Counted from the stretch's first letter, positions 10,601 through 18,972 are shown. The stretch: DNA of 64,000 nt from Oxalobacteraceae sp. CFBP 8761 (GCA_014841595.1 JACYUE010000001.1:1033654-1097653), one strand, 5' to 3'. Notes: generated from the sequence alone by a model not told the origin. Made by a program: numbers and translations.

Positions 10601-11729
10601 GGTGATCGACGAGCATAGTCGCCAGCTGGACATGGGCCGCAACCTGGCCACGCTGCAGGCCGAACTGGGCGGGCAGGCGCGCGAGAGTTTCCAGAAGATG
10701 GCCGAGTCGGCGCCGGCATCGAGCAGTTCGCTCGCGCGGTTGGCGCGGCCTGGCGCAATTGGTTCCGGCGCAGCGGCTACTGCTTCTGCTGCACCCGCCG
10801 CGGCGCCAACGGCCAAGGGCAAGGGCGCCCAGCCGGCCGCGCCGGCGGTGGCCTCGGCCAAAGGTGCATCGACGAGCAGCCAGCACACGGGCCTGACCGC
10901 CTGGACGTTTGGCGACTTGCCCGAGCTCCTGGAGATCAACCAGGGCAAGCTGACGCTGATCGGCTTCCCGGCGCTGGTCGACAAGATCACGCACTGCGAT
11001 CTGGAAGTCTTCGACGACCCGAACGTGGCGGCGCGTACGCACCGCGTGGGCCTGCGCCGTCTGTTCGCGCTGCAGTTCAAGGAGCAGCTCAAGTTCGCCG
11101 AGAAGAACATCCCCGGCCTGCAGGGCATGGGCATGCAGTTCATGAGCCTGGGTTCGCAGGAAGACTTGCGCGACCAGATCGTGGCCAAGGCGATCGACAT
11201 CGCCTGCCTGCAGGATCCGCTGCCGCTCAATGCGGCGCAGTTCAACGCGCGCCGTGACCAGGGCAAGGGCCGCATTGGACTCTTGATCAACGAGGTGGCG
11301 CGCCTGGCGGGTCAGGTGCTGGCTGAATTCCACGGCATGCCCAAGCGCGTGCAGACCCTGCCGCAGGCGGTGTCGGCGGACATCATGGGGCAGTTGCAGG
11401 CGCTCGTGCACAAGCGCTTCATCGCGGACAACGAGTACAGCCAGCTGGCGCACTTCCCGCGCTACCTGAAGGGGATCAACGTGCGGCTGGAGAAGCTGCG
11501 CGGTAATCCGACGCGCGATGCGCAGCTGATGGCGGAGTGGCAGTCGGCAGCAGCGCAGTTCCAGCGCACACTGAAAAACATGGGGTCGAAGAACAACGAT
11601 CCGCGCATGATCGAGTTCCGCTGGATGCTGGAAGAGTTGCGGGTGTCGCTGTTCGCGCAGGAGCTGAGAACGCCGATGCCGGTGTCGGCCAAGCGCTTGC
11701 AGAAGGTGTGGGAGTCGATGCAGCGGTAA
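7614..11729 (+). CDS. hrpA: ATP-dependent RNA helicase HrpA (DEAH box)
   Basis: 1371 residues, slightly longer than Escherichia coli HrpA (about 1300), with an extra Pro/Ala-rich N-terminal region of roughly 60 residues. Walker A is GETGSGKT (91-98) and the DEAH box is at 188-191. The helicase C motif region has QRAGRCGR. HA2 and OB-fold regions follow, then the long C-terminal DUF3418 typical of HrpA. An Ala/Gly-rich linker near residues 1040-1080 separates parts of that domain. HrpA remodels structured RNA and stalled ribosomes and processes some fimbrial mRNAs in E. coli. Single gene, divergent from argA. Confidence 0.96.
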   Translation: MSEQSNKPSQRPARAVDATSNATAAPAPAQPRPRRARGDGQPRQQLPHREDVPRERNPLPPITFPEDLPVSGRRAEIARAIQENQVVIVSGETGSGKTTQLPKICLELGRGSKGLIGHTQPRRIAASSTAKRIAQELGTPLGEHVGFKVRFNDTLQKGASVKLMTDGILLAETQTDPLLRNYDTIIIDEAHERSLNIDFLLGYLKQLMPRRPDLKIIITSATIDAERFARHFGKGDGADLKPAPVIEVSGRLYAVEVRYRAVDRDPVVGVNTPKPGETPNLAPKAQAARDKRDLMDAVVDGVDEVCRLGQGDVLVFLPGEREIRDCAEALRKHHPPHVEILPLFARLSVEEQDRVFRTTNARRIVLSTNVAETSLTVPGIRYVVDTGLARVKRYSFRNKVEQLQVEPIAQSAANQRAGRCGRVADGVCIRLFEEDDFLKRPKFTEPEILRSSLAAVILRMKALRLTDVETFPFIEAPQGRAIADGYQLLQEVGAVDDTNELTPLGRKLAKLPLDPRVGRMILAALDNGCLTEMLIVASALSTQDPRDRPIEYQQQADEKHKKFADERSEFLSYLKIWAWFEDAIEHKKTNRQLQENCRANFLSQVRLREWRDVHSQLLTIVREQGWRLNESPATYEQLHISLLTGLLGNIGFKAEDEQAGIYLGARGIKFHIWPGSTLGKKAGRWIMAAELVETTRLYARTIAQIQPEWVEKVGAHLLKKSWGEPRWEKKQAQVTALERATLHGIVIYGARRINYGQRNPTEAREIFIRDALVAGDYETRLPFYIHNHKLVKDIENLEHKSRRQDVLVDDQLIVAFYDSEIPRDIVNGAGFEKWYKDVARENPKLLYLNREELMRHEAAGITTELFPKTMTVTGIEMGLSYHFEPGSVRDGVTLAVPLFALNQIPQERAAWLVPGMIKEKVHLLLKSLPQKLRRHCVPLPDYAAKFVERIHAAGTFGRGDLIDVLIADVRAQTGTLVLTADFKIETLPAHMFMNFKVIDEHSRQLDMGRNLATLQAELGGQARESFQKMAESAPASSSSLARLARPGAIGSGAAATASAAPAAAPTAKGKGAQPAAPAVASAKGASTSSQHTGLTAWTFGDLPELLEINQGKLTLIGFPALVDKITHCDLEVFDDPNVAARTHRVGLRRLFALQFKEQLKFAEKNIPGLQGMGMQFMSLGSQEDLRDQIVAKAIDIACLQDPLPLNAAQFNARRDQGKGRIGLLINEVARLAGQVLAEFHGMPKRVQTLPQAVSADIMGQLQALVHKRFIADNEYSQLAHFPRYLKGINVRLEKLRGNPTRDAQLMAEWQSAAAQFQRTLKNMGSKNNDPRMIEFRWMLEELRVSLFAQELRTPMPVSAKRLQKVWESMQR

Positions 11730-11804
11730 TGACGGTGCATGGTTGACAGCTTGGTTGACAGCTTGGTTGTCAGCCTGGCGCAGCCATGCAGCGTCGTCGT
11801 TCAG

Positions 11805-12467
11805 TTACCCGATATTGCTGCCCCGGATCCGGCTCAGATCATCGTCGTCGCCCAGGTTGCCGGCGCGTGGATCCAGACTCGCGCCCGAGCCCTGATTGAG
11901 CGACGAGTCGCTCATGCTGCTGCCCGATCCGGCAACACTCGCCGAACCGGCCGATCCTGCGCCCATGCTCGAGCCCATTGCGCCGCCGGCGTAGGTGCTG
12001 CTGCCGGTGGCCGCGCCGCCCATGCCAGCCGTTGGCACACCCGGGCCCATGGTCGGTGCGCCCGAACGCTGCGGGTCGGTGCCATAGAAATCGTGGACGT
12101 CGCCGGCCCAGATCGAGTCAGCCATGTCGGGCCACGCGTCCTTGTCGAAACCGGGCGCGGATTTCAGGCGGTCTTTTTCGATGCCCAGCACGAAACGTTT
12201 GTTGACCGTGTCGAGGTGCAGCGCCTGCCATGGCACGGCGAACAGTTTTTCGCCCATGCCCAAAAAGCCGCCGAAGGCCAGCACGGCGTAGGCGACCTGA
12301 CCGGTCTGCATGTCGAGCATGATTTCCTTGATCTCGCCAAGGTCTTCTTCGTTGGCATTGACAACATTTTCGCCAATCAAGGTATCAGCCCCCATCAGCG
12401 ATGGTCCCGGACCTGCGATGGAGCTGTCCTTGTACATGCCATATTTGTCGCGATCTGCGTAGCCCAT
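11805..12467 (-). CDS. PRC-barrel domain protein
   Basis: 220 residues from the ATG at 12467, chosen because a strong Shine-Dalgarno (GGAGGA) lies just upstream; the open frame runs further but without such a site. The N-terminal half (about 25-110) is a PRC-barrel (PF05239): GADTLIGENVVNANEEDLG, then a beta-rich stretch ending AVPWQALHLD. The C-terminal half is Gly/Ser/Ala/Met-rich low complexity. Such stand-alone PRC-barrel proteins are common in Massilia-like genomes and are often linked to stress or desiccation, but no function is established. Divergent from the NERD helicase gene. Confidence 0.8.
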   Translation of the reverse strand: MGYADRDKYGMYKDSSIAGPGPSLMGADTLIGENVVNANEEDLGEIKEIMLDMQTGQVAYAVLAFGGFLGMGEKLFAVPWQALHLDTVNKRFVLGIEKDRLKSAPGFDKDAWPDMADSIWAGDVHDFYGTDPQRSGAPTMGPGVPTAGMGGAATGSSTYAGGAMGSSMGAGSAGSASVAGSGSSMSDSSLNQGSGASLDPRAGNLGDDDDLSRIRGSNIG

Positions 12468-12709
12468 ATGTTCCTCCATGTGACGTTGTGAACAGTGCCC
12501 GCGGCCAACCCGATCTGGACTAACCGTCGCCCTGTCACGCCATGGTAGGACGCTATTGGATTGGGGCGCGCGCGCCAGCGCTTTGGACCGGGTGCGTTCT
12601 CTGGCGATGGCAAAATGCAACAAACAATACTAATGCGTTGCGGAAATACAATTTTACCGGTTTGCCTTGGAACGATCGGCTACATTGATGGATCGACAGG
12701 AATACGTTA

Positions 12710-14551
12710 ATGGCAATTCTCATCCCATCACTCAGCGCCTGCACGGCGCGCATGACCTCTGGTGAACGGCGCTTCGCTGTGCGCCTCGAAGACAAACTCG
12801 AAGATGACTATCTGTGCTGGTATGACGTGAGCATCGGCGCGCGTAACCAGCATCCCGACTTCATCGTGTTTCATCCTGCACGCGGCTTGCTGGTGCTGGA
12901 AGTAAAGGACTGGCGCCTCGGCACCCTGGTCAGTATCGACAAGCAGCACGCCGTGATCGTTACCGATGCGGGTACCAAGCAAGTCTTGAATCCGCTGGAG
13001 CAGGCGCGCCAGTATCTGTACGCCGTCACCAACAAGCTGGAAGGCGATCCGATGCTGATCTGGCCATCGGGTAGCTTGAAAGGGAAATTCTTCTTTCCCT
13101 ACGGTTGTGGGGTCGTGCTGAGCAATATCACGCGCAAGCAATTTGACGATGGCGCGTTGGGCGAGGTTCTTCCGGCGCACCTCGTTATTTGCCAGGACGA
13201 GATGACGGAGAGTGTGGACGACGAAGCGTTCCAGGCGCGGTTATGGGGGATGTTCCCGATCAAGTTCAAGATGAAGCTGTCGTTGCCGCAAATTGACCGT
13301 GTGCGCTGGCATATGTTTCCTGAAGTGCGTATTGGCGTTCAGGCCGATCCGTGCGAAGAACACGGCCAGATCAGTACGGAAATCCCGGACCTCATCCGTG
13401 TCATGGACCTGCAGCAAGAGCAGCTGGCGCGCAGCCTGGGTGAAGGGCATCGCGTGATTCACGGCGTGGCGGGTTCGGGCAAAACGCTGATCCTGGGTTA
13501 TCGCGCCGAGCACCTCGCAAAGCTGAGCCAGCGGCCGATTGCGATCCTTTGCTACAACAAGACCCTGGCAGCCAAGCTGGCCGCCATGATCGAGCAAAAA
13601 GGGTTGGGCGATAAAATCGTGGCCATCAATTTCCACGCGTGGTGCATGCGCCAGCTTGACACCTATCACGTCGACAAGCCCGCTAAATCAGCCGATCTGG
13701 ATGCTTATTTCGAGGCGTGCATCGATAGCGTGATCCGGGGCGTGGACAGCGATCTGATTCCCCGGGGGCAGTACGACGCCGTACTGATCGACGAGGGGCA
13801 TGACTTCAAACCGGCCTGGTTCAAGCTGATCGTTCAAATGGTCAATCCTGAAACCAAATCGCTGCTGGTCTTGTACGACGATGCACAGTCGATTTATCAC
13901 ACGGCAAAGAAGCTGAAATTCTCGTTCTCGAGTGTTGGCGTGCACGCAGCAGGGCGCACCACCATCCTGAAACTCAATTATCGGAACACGGCTGAAATCC
14001 TGGCGGTGGCGCGCGCCTTTGCCGCCGAGCTGCTCACCGCGCACAATACCGAGGATGATGAAGCGCCGACGGTCCAGCCGATGAGCACAGGCCGGCATGG
14101 TCCGAAGCCGATTCTGGTGCAACTGCCAAGTCTGCAGAAAGAAGCTGAATTCCTGGCCGATAAACTCGTTGCGGCCAGCAAGACCGGCACGCCATGGGGC
14201 GAGATGGCGCTGATCTATCGGCGTTATGGCGTCGGTAAAGTGCTGGCCGAGGTATTGCAGCGGCGCGACATTCCGTTTCAATGGCAGCAGGCAAAAGGCA
14301 TGGCCTATTCGCCGGTACACGACAGCGTCAAGCTGATCACCATGCACAGCAGCAAGGGGCTGGAGTTTTCACTGGTGGGCATTCCCGGCCTTGGCGCCGA
14401 GTTGAAGGAAGAGGACATCGTCGAGGACGAGGCGCGCCTGCTGTATGTGGCGATGACCCGTGCCACACATGAGCTGGTAATGACGTGCGATGGCATCACA
14501 CCCCACACAGACAAGCTCAAGCGCGCAATGACGGTGCTGGAAACAATGTAA
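12710..14551 (+). CDS. NERD-domain UvrD/Rep-like DNA helicase
   Basis: 613 residues. Residues about 15-130 form a NERD (nuclease-related) domain with the PD-(D/E)xK-like elements HPD (D50) and EVKDW (E64, K66). A superfamily 1 helicase core follows: Walker A GVAGSGKT (252-259), Walker B LIDEGHDF near 365, and C-terminal motifs ITMHSSKGLEF and LLYVAMTRATHE. NERD-helicase proteins are thought to process DNA and sometimes occur in mobile or defence islands. Here it stands alone, with a PRC-barrel gene on one side and a patchy region on the other. Codon use looks less GC-biased than neighbours in parts. Confidence 0.85.
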   Translation: MAILIPSLSACTARMTSGERRFAVRLEDKLEDDYLCWYDVSIGARNQHPDFIVFHPARGLLVLEVKDWRLGTLVSIDKQHAVIVTDAGTKQVLNPLEQARQYLYAVTNKLEGDPMLIWPSGSLKGKFFFPYGCGVVLSNITRKQFDDGALGEVLPAHLVICQDEMTESVDDEAFQARLWGMFPIKFKMKLSLPQIDRVRWHMFPEVRIGVQADPCEEHGQISTEIPDLIRVMDLQQEQLARSLGEGHRVIHGVAGSGKTLILGYRAEHLAKLSQRPIAILCYNKTLAAKLAAMIEQKGLGDKIVAINFHAWCMRQLDTYHVDKPAKSADLDAYFEACIDSVIRGVDSDLIPRGQYDAVLIDEGHDFKPAWFKLIVQMVNPETKSLLVLYDDAQSIYHTAKKLKFSFSSVGVHAAGRTTILKLNYRNTAEILAVARAFAAELLTAHNTEDDEAPTVQPMSTGRHGPKPILVQLPSLQKEAEFLADKLVAASKTGTPWGEMALIYRRYGVGKVLAEVLQRRDIPFQWQQAKGMAYSPVHDSVKLITMHSSKGLEFSLVGIPGLGAELKEEDIVEDEARLLYVAMTRATHELVMTCDGITPHTDKLKRAMTVLETM

Positions 14552-14672
14552 GTGTTGCGTAATCGCACGCCATGGAGCAGCCTGATGCCAGCAGGTAAGA
14601 CTATGCGAACCAGCGTACAGAAGAGCTAAACGGCAATGGTTAATCTGCAAAGCAATACTTTGGAGAACAATC

Positions 14673-14774
14673 ATGACCGTCACCTCACGCTGCAACAACG
14701 CGGGGCCGCTGGGCCGCCGGATCCCGACCCGCCCGTTCGCGGCGTTGCTGGTGCGTCTGCTGCGCCGTCGCTGA
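14673..14774 (+). CDS. Possible small Arg-rich protein (33 aa)
   Basis: A short ORF starts at ATG 14673, preceded by a good Shine-Dalgarno (TTTGGAGAAC, 7-nt spacing). It encodes 33 residues with 8 Arg, ending in a hydrophobic-basic tail LLVRLLRRR. An imperfect hairpin follows 16 bp after the stop. It occupies an otherwise empty 278-bp gap between the NERD helicase and the SDR. It is too short to be judged by coding statistics and could be fortuitous. No family recognised. Confidence 0.35.
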   Translation: MTVTSRCNNAGPLGRRIPTRPFAALLVRLLRRR

Positions 14775-14790
14775 GCACGCAGGTTGTCTA

Positions 14791-14815
14791 GTCCACCCGG
14801 CAAGACCGGGCGGAC
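14791..14815. terminator. Hairpin, possible terminator
   Basis: GTCCaCCCGG-caaga-CCGGGcGGAC is a 10-bp stem with one mismatch, located between the end of the small ORF (+) and the stop of the convergent SDR (-). It lacks a T-run on either strand, so it may be a weak or Rho-assisted terminator. Confidence 0.4.
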
Positions 14816-14829
14816 ATGCTAGTGGGCGC

Positions 14830-15870
14830 TTACGGCTGCCCGCCGCCACCTGCCACGCCATACACATGGCCGGTGGTGTAGCTCGATTCATCCGACGCCA
14901 GCGTGACATAGGTCGCCGCCAGTTCGGCTGGCTGGCCTGGACGCTTCATCGGCGTGTCTTCCCCGAACTTTGCGCGGCCCTCCGGTGAATTGCCGCCCGC
15001 CAGTTGCAGCGGTGTCCATACCGGGCCCGGTGCTACCGCATTGACCCGAATCCCTTTTGAGGCCATCTGCTTGGCCAGCGACTTGGTGAATGCTACCTCG
15101 AACGCCTTGGTCGACGCATAGTCGAGCAGTTTTTCCGGCGGATCGTAGGCCGTCTGCGACGACGTGTTGATGATCACGCTGCCTGGCTTCATGTGCGGAA
15201 TCGCTGCCTTGGTGATCCAGAACACCGCATACACATTGGTCTTGATCGTCCAGTCGAACTGTTCGCTGGTGATGTCGAGGATCGAGTCGTGGTTCTGCTG
15301 GCGCGCGGCATTGTTGACCAGGATGTCCAGGCCGCCGAGTTCGCGCACGGCGGTTTCCACCATCTTCTTGCAGAACGCTTCATCGCGGATATCGCCCGGT
15401 ACAGCCACTGCCTTGCGGCCGGCGTCGCGGATCAGTTGCATCACTTCGCGTGCATCCGGCTCTTCGGCCGGCAGGTAGCCGATCGCCACGTCCGCGCCTT
15501 CGCGCGCGTACGCGATCGCGGCAGCGCGGCCGATGCCCGAGTCGCCACCCGTGATCAGTGCCTTGCGGCCAGCAAGGCGGCCACTGCCGCGATAGGTGGT
15601 TTCGCCATGGTCAGGGCGCGGTGTCATCTTGCTGGCCAGGGCAGGCCATGGCTGATCCTGATTCGGAAACGGTGGACGCGGATAGCGCTTGGCCGCTTCG
15701 CGCGCGGCGCCGGCGGCCGGCTGGTTGCCGCCCGCGGCTTGCTGGGCCAGGGCCGGTACGGCAGCGGCCGAGGCGGCGACGCCGGCGGCCACGGTGCCGA
15801 CGAACCGGCGGCGCGATGGCGCCATGTCTTGCGTGGTCTGGTTCTCGACCTTCTTGTCTTCCGAATGCAT
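14830..15870 (-). CDS. Tat-exported short-chain dehydrogenase/reductase
   Basis: 346 residues. The N-terminus carries a twin-arginine signal (SRRRFVG at 19-25, then an Ala-rich hydrophobic stretch ending ALAQQ), which is unusual for SDR enzymes and predicts periplasmic export of a folded protein with cofactor. The SDR body starts near 100 with the NAD(P)-binding TGGDSGIG (107-114). The catalytic YASTK pattern lies near residue 265, with NNAARQQN in between. Closest to the YhdF/glucose-1-dehydrogenase-like group of general-stress SDRs. Shine-Dalgarno AAGGAG precedes the start. Substrate unknown. Confidence 0.88.
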   Translation of the reverse strand: MHSEDKKVENQTTQDMAPSRRRFVGTVAAGVAASAAAVPALAQQAAGGNQPAAGAAREAAKRYPRPPFPNQDQPWPALASKMTPRPDHGETTYRGSGRLAGRKALITGGDSGIGRAAAIAYAREGADVAIGYLPAEEPDAREVMQLIRDAGRKAVAVPGDIRDEAFCKKMVETAVRELGGLDILVNNAARQQNHDSILDITSEQFDWTIKTNVYAVFWITKAAIPHMKPGSVIINTSSQTAYDPPEKLLDYASTKAFEVAFTKSLAKQMASKGIRVNAVAPGPVWTPLQLAGGNSPEGRAKFGEDTPMKRPGQPAELAATYVTLASDESSYTTGHVYGVAGGGGQP

Positions 15871-16097
15871 GCTTGCTCCTTGAATGTGGTGGCAGGGTGC
15901 CGGTAGCGGTCACAATGTTGATAAAGATGTTAGTCGTTATCGAAAAGTCATGGTGTTCGGTAGCGGTGGAGCAATGTCTTGTGAGGGAAGTCAAAGACGC
16001 TTGAACGACAACAGGATGCGAGCTTCATCGCGGTGATGAAAACTGAACTGGCGGGCCAGGCAGGTGTCGAACTCCGACTGTAACAAGGGAGCCCACC

Positions 16098-16571
16098 GTG
16101 ACATCGTTCAGATTCGTGAAATCAGGCCCGCGTCGCGCATTGCTCGACCATCCCCGGCCGGCAAGGGCGATGGCGGTCCCGCACCAGCAGGGCAGCCTTG
16201 AGCGGCTCGCGGCCCTCATCGCAGACAGCAGGTCGACGCAACGCTGCTGCCCGCATTGCGCTAGCCGGCAACTGAACCGGCATGGCCAGGCCAATAACCG
16301 CCAGCGCTTTCGCTGCCGCCAGTGCCGCCGGACATTCAACGACCTGACCGGCACCCCGCTGGCGCGGCTGAGATTGCGCGACAAGTGGCTCGATTACATT
16401 GTCATGCTGCGCGAAGCCAGATCAGTGCGCGCAGCGGCGGCCCAGGTTGGTGTGCACAGCAATACCGCGCTGCGCTGGCGTCACCGCTTTCTGGACGAGA
16501 CTGATAAAGAACGGTTGTGGCCCACTGACAAAGTTCGCCGCACACTGAAAAAGGCCACCACGAAGCAATGA
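16098..16571 (+). pseudogene. N-terminal fragment of an IS1595-type transposase (zinc ribbon plus HTH)
   Basis: 157 residues from a GTG with a good Shine-Dalgarno (AAGGGAG). A zinc ribbon (CPHC at 51-54, CRQC at 73-76) is followed by TGTPLARLRLRDKW, characteristic of IS1595/ISXO2-type transposases, and by a helix-turn-helix (about 108-131, HSNTALRWRHRFL). The protein stops where the DDE/DDNK catalytic domain should begin, so it is either a decayed transposase or a retained DNA-binding stub. A C-terminal piece of a similar transposase lies on the opposite strand at 17637-17792. The good ribosome site leaves open that the stub is expressed. Confidence 0.7.
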
Positions 16572-16608
16572 CGTTCGCCGCGACAGCCAGGGAATCCCGG
16601 TGCGTGCG

Positions 16609-17403
16609 TCATGAGGACGTGGTTCGGGCAGCGGCGCCAGTGCACTGCGCCGGAGTCGCTTGCCGCACCGTTGCCGTGGTATCGGCATGCAGATTGACCT
16701 CGAGTCTGTCGCAGCTCGCAGCGATATGGCTGGTCATGGCATAAATCAGGGTTGCCATGCCGGTCATTTCGAGTCCTTCCTCGGTCATGACAAGCACGTT
16801 GTAGAGCAGACCGTCGCCCTGGCTTTCCATGACACTGCCATTGATCAGTTCCATGCCGAGACAGCCGCCGAGGAACAGGCTTGCTGCCAGGATCATCCGG
16901 CGGCGGGTGGCAACGGGCAACCGCAACATGAATTTGAGGAAGAACAGCGAAACCGTGAACGCGCCAATCAAGCCCGGCGCGACCCAACTGAAATACATCA
17001 GGCCAAGGTTTGTGCCATTTGCCGGATCGGAGCCCCCCAGCATGGCGCGCATCGGCACAGTCATTCTTTCATGCACCTGGAAGCATTCATCGTAAGACAG
17101 AAACAGGAAGCCAGCCGCCAGGACAGTCCAGTAGATAGCGTCCCGGTCACCACGACTTTTTGCGTCCAGCGCAATCACGGCAAACAGGGCAGCGCTGCAC
17201 AGTCCGAGGCACACCGAGAAAAACGTCGGAATATTGCCTTCGACATTGACGTCGAACAGAGGAACCAGGCCATAGACTGTGTCGTGCCCCAACCCCAGAC
17301 GCATGACAAGACCTGCTGCGTGCGCGCACAGAAGACAGACGATGATCGTGCCCAGAAAGTAGGCAACCGAGCGGGGGCTGCTGGACAGGCGATAGGCGGA
17401 CAT
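16609..17403 (-). CDS. Uncharacterised multi-pass membrane protein
   Basis: 264 residues from ATG 17403, supported by a GGAG Shine-Dalgarno 8 nt upstream. About six hydrophobic segments can be seen (near 15-35, 55-75, 85-105, 145-165, 180-198, 205-225). A conserved-looking loop LFLSYDECFQVHER lies between segments, with charged residues suited to metal or ligand binding. I do not recognise the family. It sits between two fragments of IS1595-type transposase, so it may have arrived with, or been cut off by, mobile-element activity. A perfect 14-bp palindrome lies 49-62 bp upstream of the start. Confidence 0.65.
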   Translation of the reverse strand: MSAYRLSSSPRSVAYFLGTIIVCLLCAHAAGLVMRLGLGHDTVYGLVPLFDVNVEGNIPTFFSVCLGLCSAALFAVIALDAKSRGDRDAIYWTVLAAGFLFLSYDECFQVHERMTVPMRAMLGGSDPANGTNLGLMYFSWVAPGLIGAFTVSLFFLKFMLRLPVATRRRMILAASLFLGGCLGMELINGSVMESQGDGLLYNVLVMTEEGLEMTGMATLIYAMTSHIAASCDRLEVNLHADTTATVRQATPAQCTGAAARTTSS

Positions 17404-17451
17404 ATTGTTTTCTCCAAGATGATCGCCAAGAAATTTCTGTTCGAATAACAG

Positions 17452-17465
17452 GAACTGTACAGTTC
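17452..17465. promoter_or_regulatory. Perfect 14-bp palindrome upstream of membrane protein gene
   Basis: GAACTGTACAGTTC is fully self-complementary and lies 49-62 bp upstream of the membrane protein start at 17403, a position suited to a repressor or activator site. It is not a LexA box, since the CTGT and ACAG halves directly abut. Regulator unknown. Confidence 0.45.
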
Positions 17466-17636
17466 TGTGACAAGACGATGACAACCGTAAGGCGGAGATT
17501 ACCTTATTAATAAGACATCGTAAATGGTCGATTTCTGGTATGTAAAGACATCGCGCGGGCAGATTCTGGCACGGGATGCCAGGCACGTAATGGCTGCGGC
17601 AAGCAATAATACGGACGTAAAAAGGCGCAGTCAGTG

Positions 17637-17792
17637 TTATCTGTTGATGACGCTGATAGCAATGCGGAGCAATTGTTCTGGAAAAATAATTCGCTCTCCA
17701 TCCAACGCCCAGCGCCAGCCCAGGTAATTGGGCAGGTAGCGCGACGCCACGCCGCGAAACCCCTGTAGCCAGGTTTTGAATTTAACGCTGAC
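17637..17792 (-). pseudogene. C-terminal remnant of an IS1595-type transposase
   Basis: About 50 residues on the minus strand contain FKTWLQGFRGVASRYLPNYLGW. Trimmed to its core (GVASRYLPNYLGW), this is the highly characteristic end of IS1595-type transposases. The catalytic domain and N-terminus are absent. The piece directly abuts the terminator of the downstream Bug-family gene. It is on the opposite strand from the N-terminal fragment at 16098, so an inversion, or two separate insertions, must be assumed. Confidence 0.65.
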
Positions 17793-17803
17793 TGCGCCCA
17801 AAA

Positions 17804-17840
17804 AAAACGGGTGACCCGGCAAAGCCGCGTCACCCGTTTT
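17804..17840 (-). terminator. Rho-independent terminator of the Bug-family gene
   Basis: A perfect 12-bp stem (AAAACGGGTGAC with GTCACCCGTTTT) has a 13-nt loop and, read leftward, is followed by a run of T. It lies 26 bp after the stop of the binding-protein gene. Confidence 0.9.
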
Positions 17841-17865
17841 CAGGGCACTACCGAGTCGCTGACAA

Positions 17866-18843
17866 TCAGTCGACGGTCGCGCCGCTGTCTTTCACGACTT
17901 TCGACCACTTGGTGGTTTCAGCCTGGACGAACTTGGCGAAGTTCTCAGGCGTGTCGCCCACGTACTCGGTGCCGGTGTCGGCCAGCACGCGCTGGAAGTC
18001 AGGCGACTTCATGACCTTCTGCGTTTCGGCGTTGATCTTGTCGACCACGGCCTTCGGCGTCTTGGCTGGCACGAACATGCCATACCACGCATACGATTCG
18101 ATTGGCAGGCCGGCTTCGGCGAAGGTTGGTACATCCGGCAGCAGCGGCGAACGCTTGTTGCCCGAAATGGCGATTGGCTTGACCTTGCCGCTCTTGATGT
18201 GCGGCATGATCGCGATGGTGCTGTCGAACATGATCGGAATGTGGCCGCCCAGCAGGTCGGAAATCGCCGGCGCCGAACCCTTGTATGGGACGTGAACCAT
18301 GTCGAGCTTGGTCACGCCGCGGAAGATTTCACCGGTCAGGTGTTGCGGGGTACCGTTACCGGCTGACGCATACGAGAACTGGCCGTTCTTCGACTTGATC
18401 AGGGCCAGCAGTTCCTTGACGTTCTTGGCCGGGACCGATGGGTGGGCAACCAGCACCAGCGGCGCGCGCAGCAGGTTGGTGACCGGGATCAGGTCGGTCG
18501 CCGGGTTGAACGCCATTTTCTTGTACAGGCTCGGGTTGATCACGATTGGTGCGCTCGAGGTGATCAGCATGGTCTGGCCATCGGCCTTGGCGCGGGTGAC
18601 CGCTGCCGAACCGATATTGCCGCCGCCGCCGCCACGGTTATCGATGACGAACGACTTGCCCAGCGCGGTCGTCAAGCCTTTGGCCAGCGGGCGCGCCGCG
18701 ATGTCCGACGGGCCACCTGCCGGCCATGGCACGACGACGGTCACGGTGTCGCTTGGCCAGGTTTGGGCGAAGACGCTGGTAGAAAGAACGGTTGCCGCGA
18801 GAGCAAAGACAAGGGTTTTTCCGCTGGATGGGAAGACGCGCAT
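17866..18843 (-). CDS. Bug-family (TctC-like) periplasmic solute-binding protein
   Basis: 325 residues from ATG 18843, which has a GAGGTG Shine-Dalgarno. The signal peptide ends at SVFAQ (about residue 27). WPSDTVTVVVPWPAGGPSD opens the mature protein, and the VIDNRGGGGGNIG loop is the typical ligand-binding motif of tripartite tricarboxylate transporter receptors (PF03401). Many Burkholderiales carry dozens of orphan copies without TctAB, as here. They bind carboxylates or amides; the ligand cannot be assigned. It has its own terminator, so it is probably monocistronic or the last gene after the DUF4230 gene upstream. Confidence 0.93.
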   Translation of the reverse strand: MRVFPSSGKTLVFALAATVLSTSVFAQTWPSDTVTVVVPWPAGGPSDIAARPLAKGLTTALGKSFVIDNRGGGGGNIGSAAVTRAKADGQTMLITSSAPIVINPSLYKKMAFNPATDLIPVTNLLRAPLVLVAHPSVPAKNVKELLALIKSKNGQFSYASAGNGTPQHLTGEIFRGVTKLDMVHVPYKGSAPAISDLLGGHIPIMFDSTIAIMPHIKSGKVKPIAISGNKRSPLLPDVPTFAEAGLPIESYAWYGMFVPAKTPKAVVDKINAETQKVMKSPDFQRVLADTGTEYVGDTPENFAKFVQAETTKWSKVVKDSGATVD

Positions 18844-18972
18844 GGTGTTGTCACCTCTATATAGTTGATTTGTTCCGATAACCTGCTGAGGCGATTCTAC
18901 ACGAAGGGTCACGCCGGTTGCGTCATCGCAGGTGTAATCTTTTGTTTCTATGTGGGAATTTCTTACAACAGA

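Noticed and set aside
17437..17451. LexA-like CTGT...ACAG site before the membrane protein
   Set aside because: The spacer is 7 nt, not 8, and outer bases do not match TACTGT/ACAGTA; the adjacent 14-bp palindrome is the clearer element.
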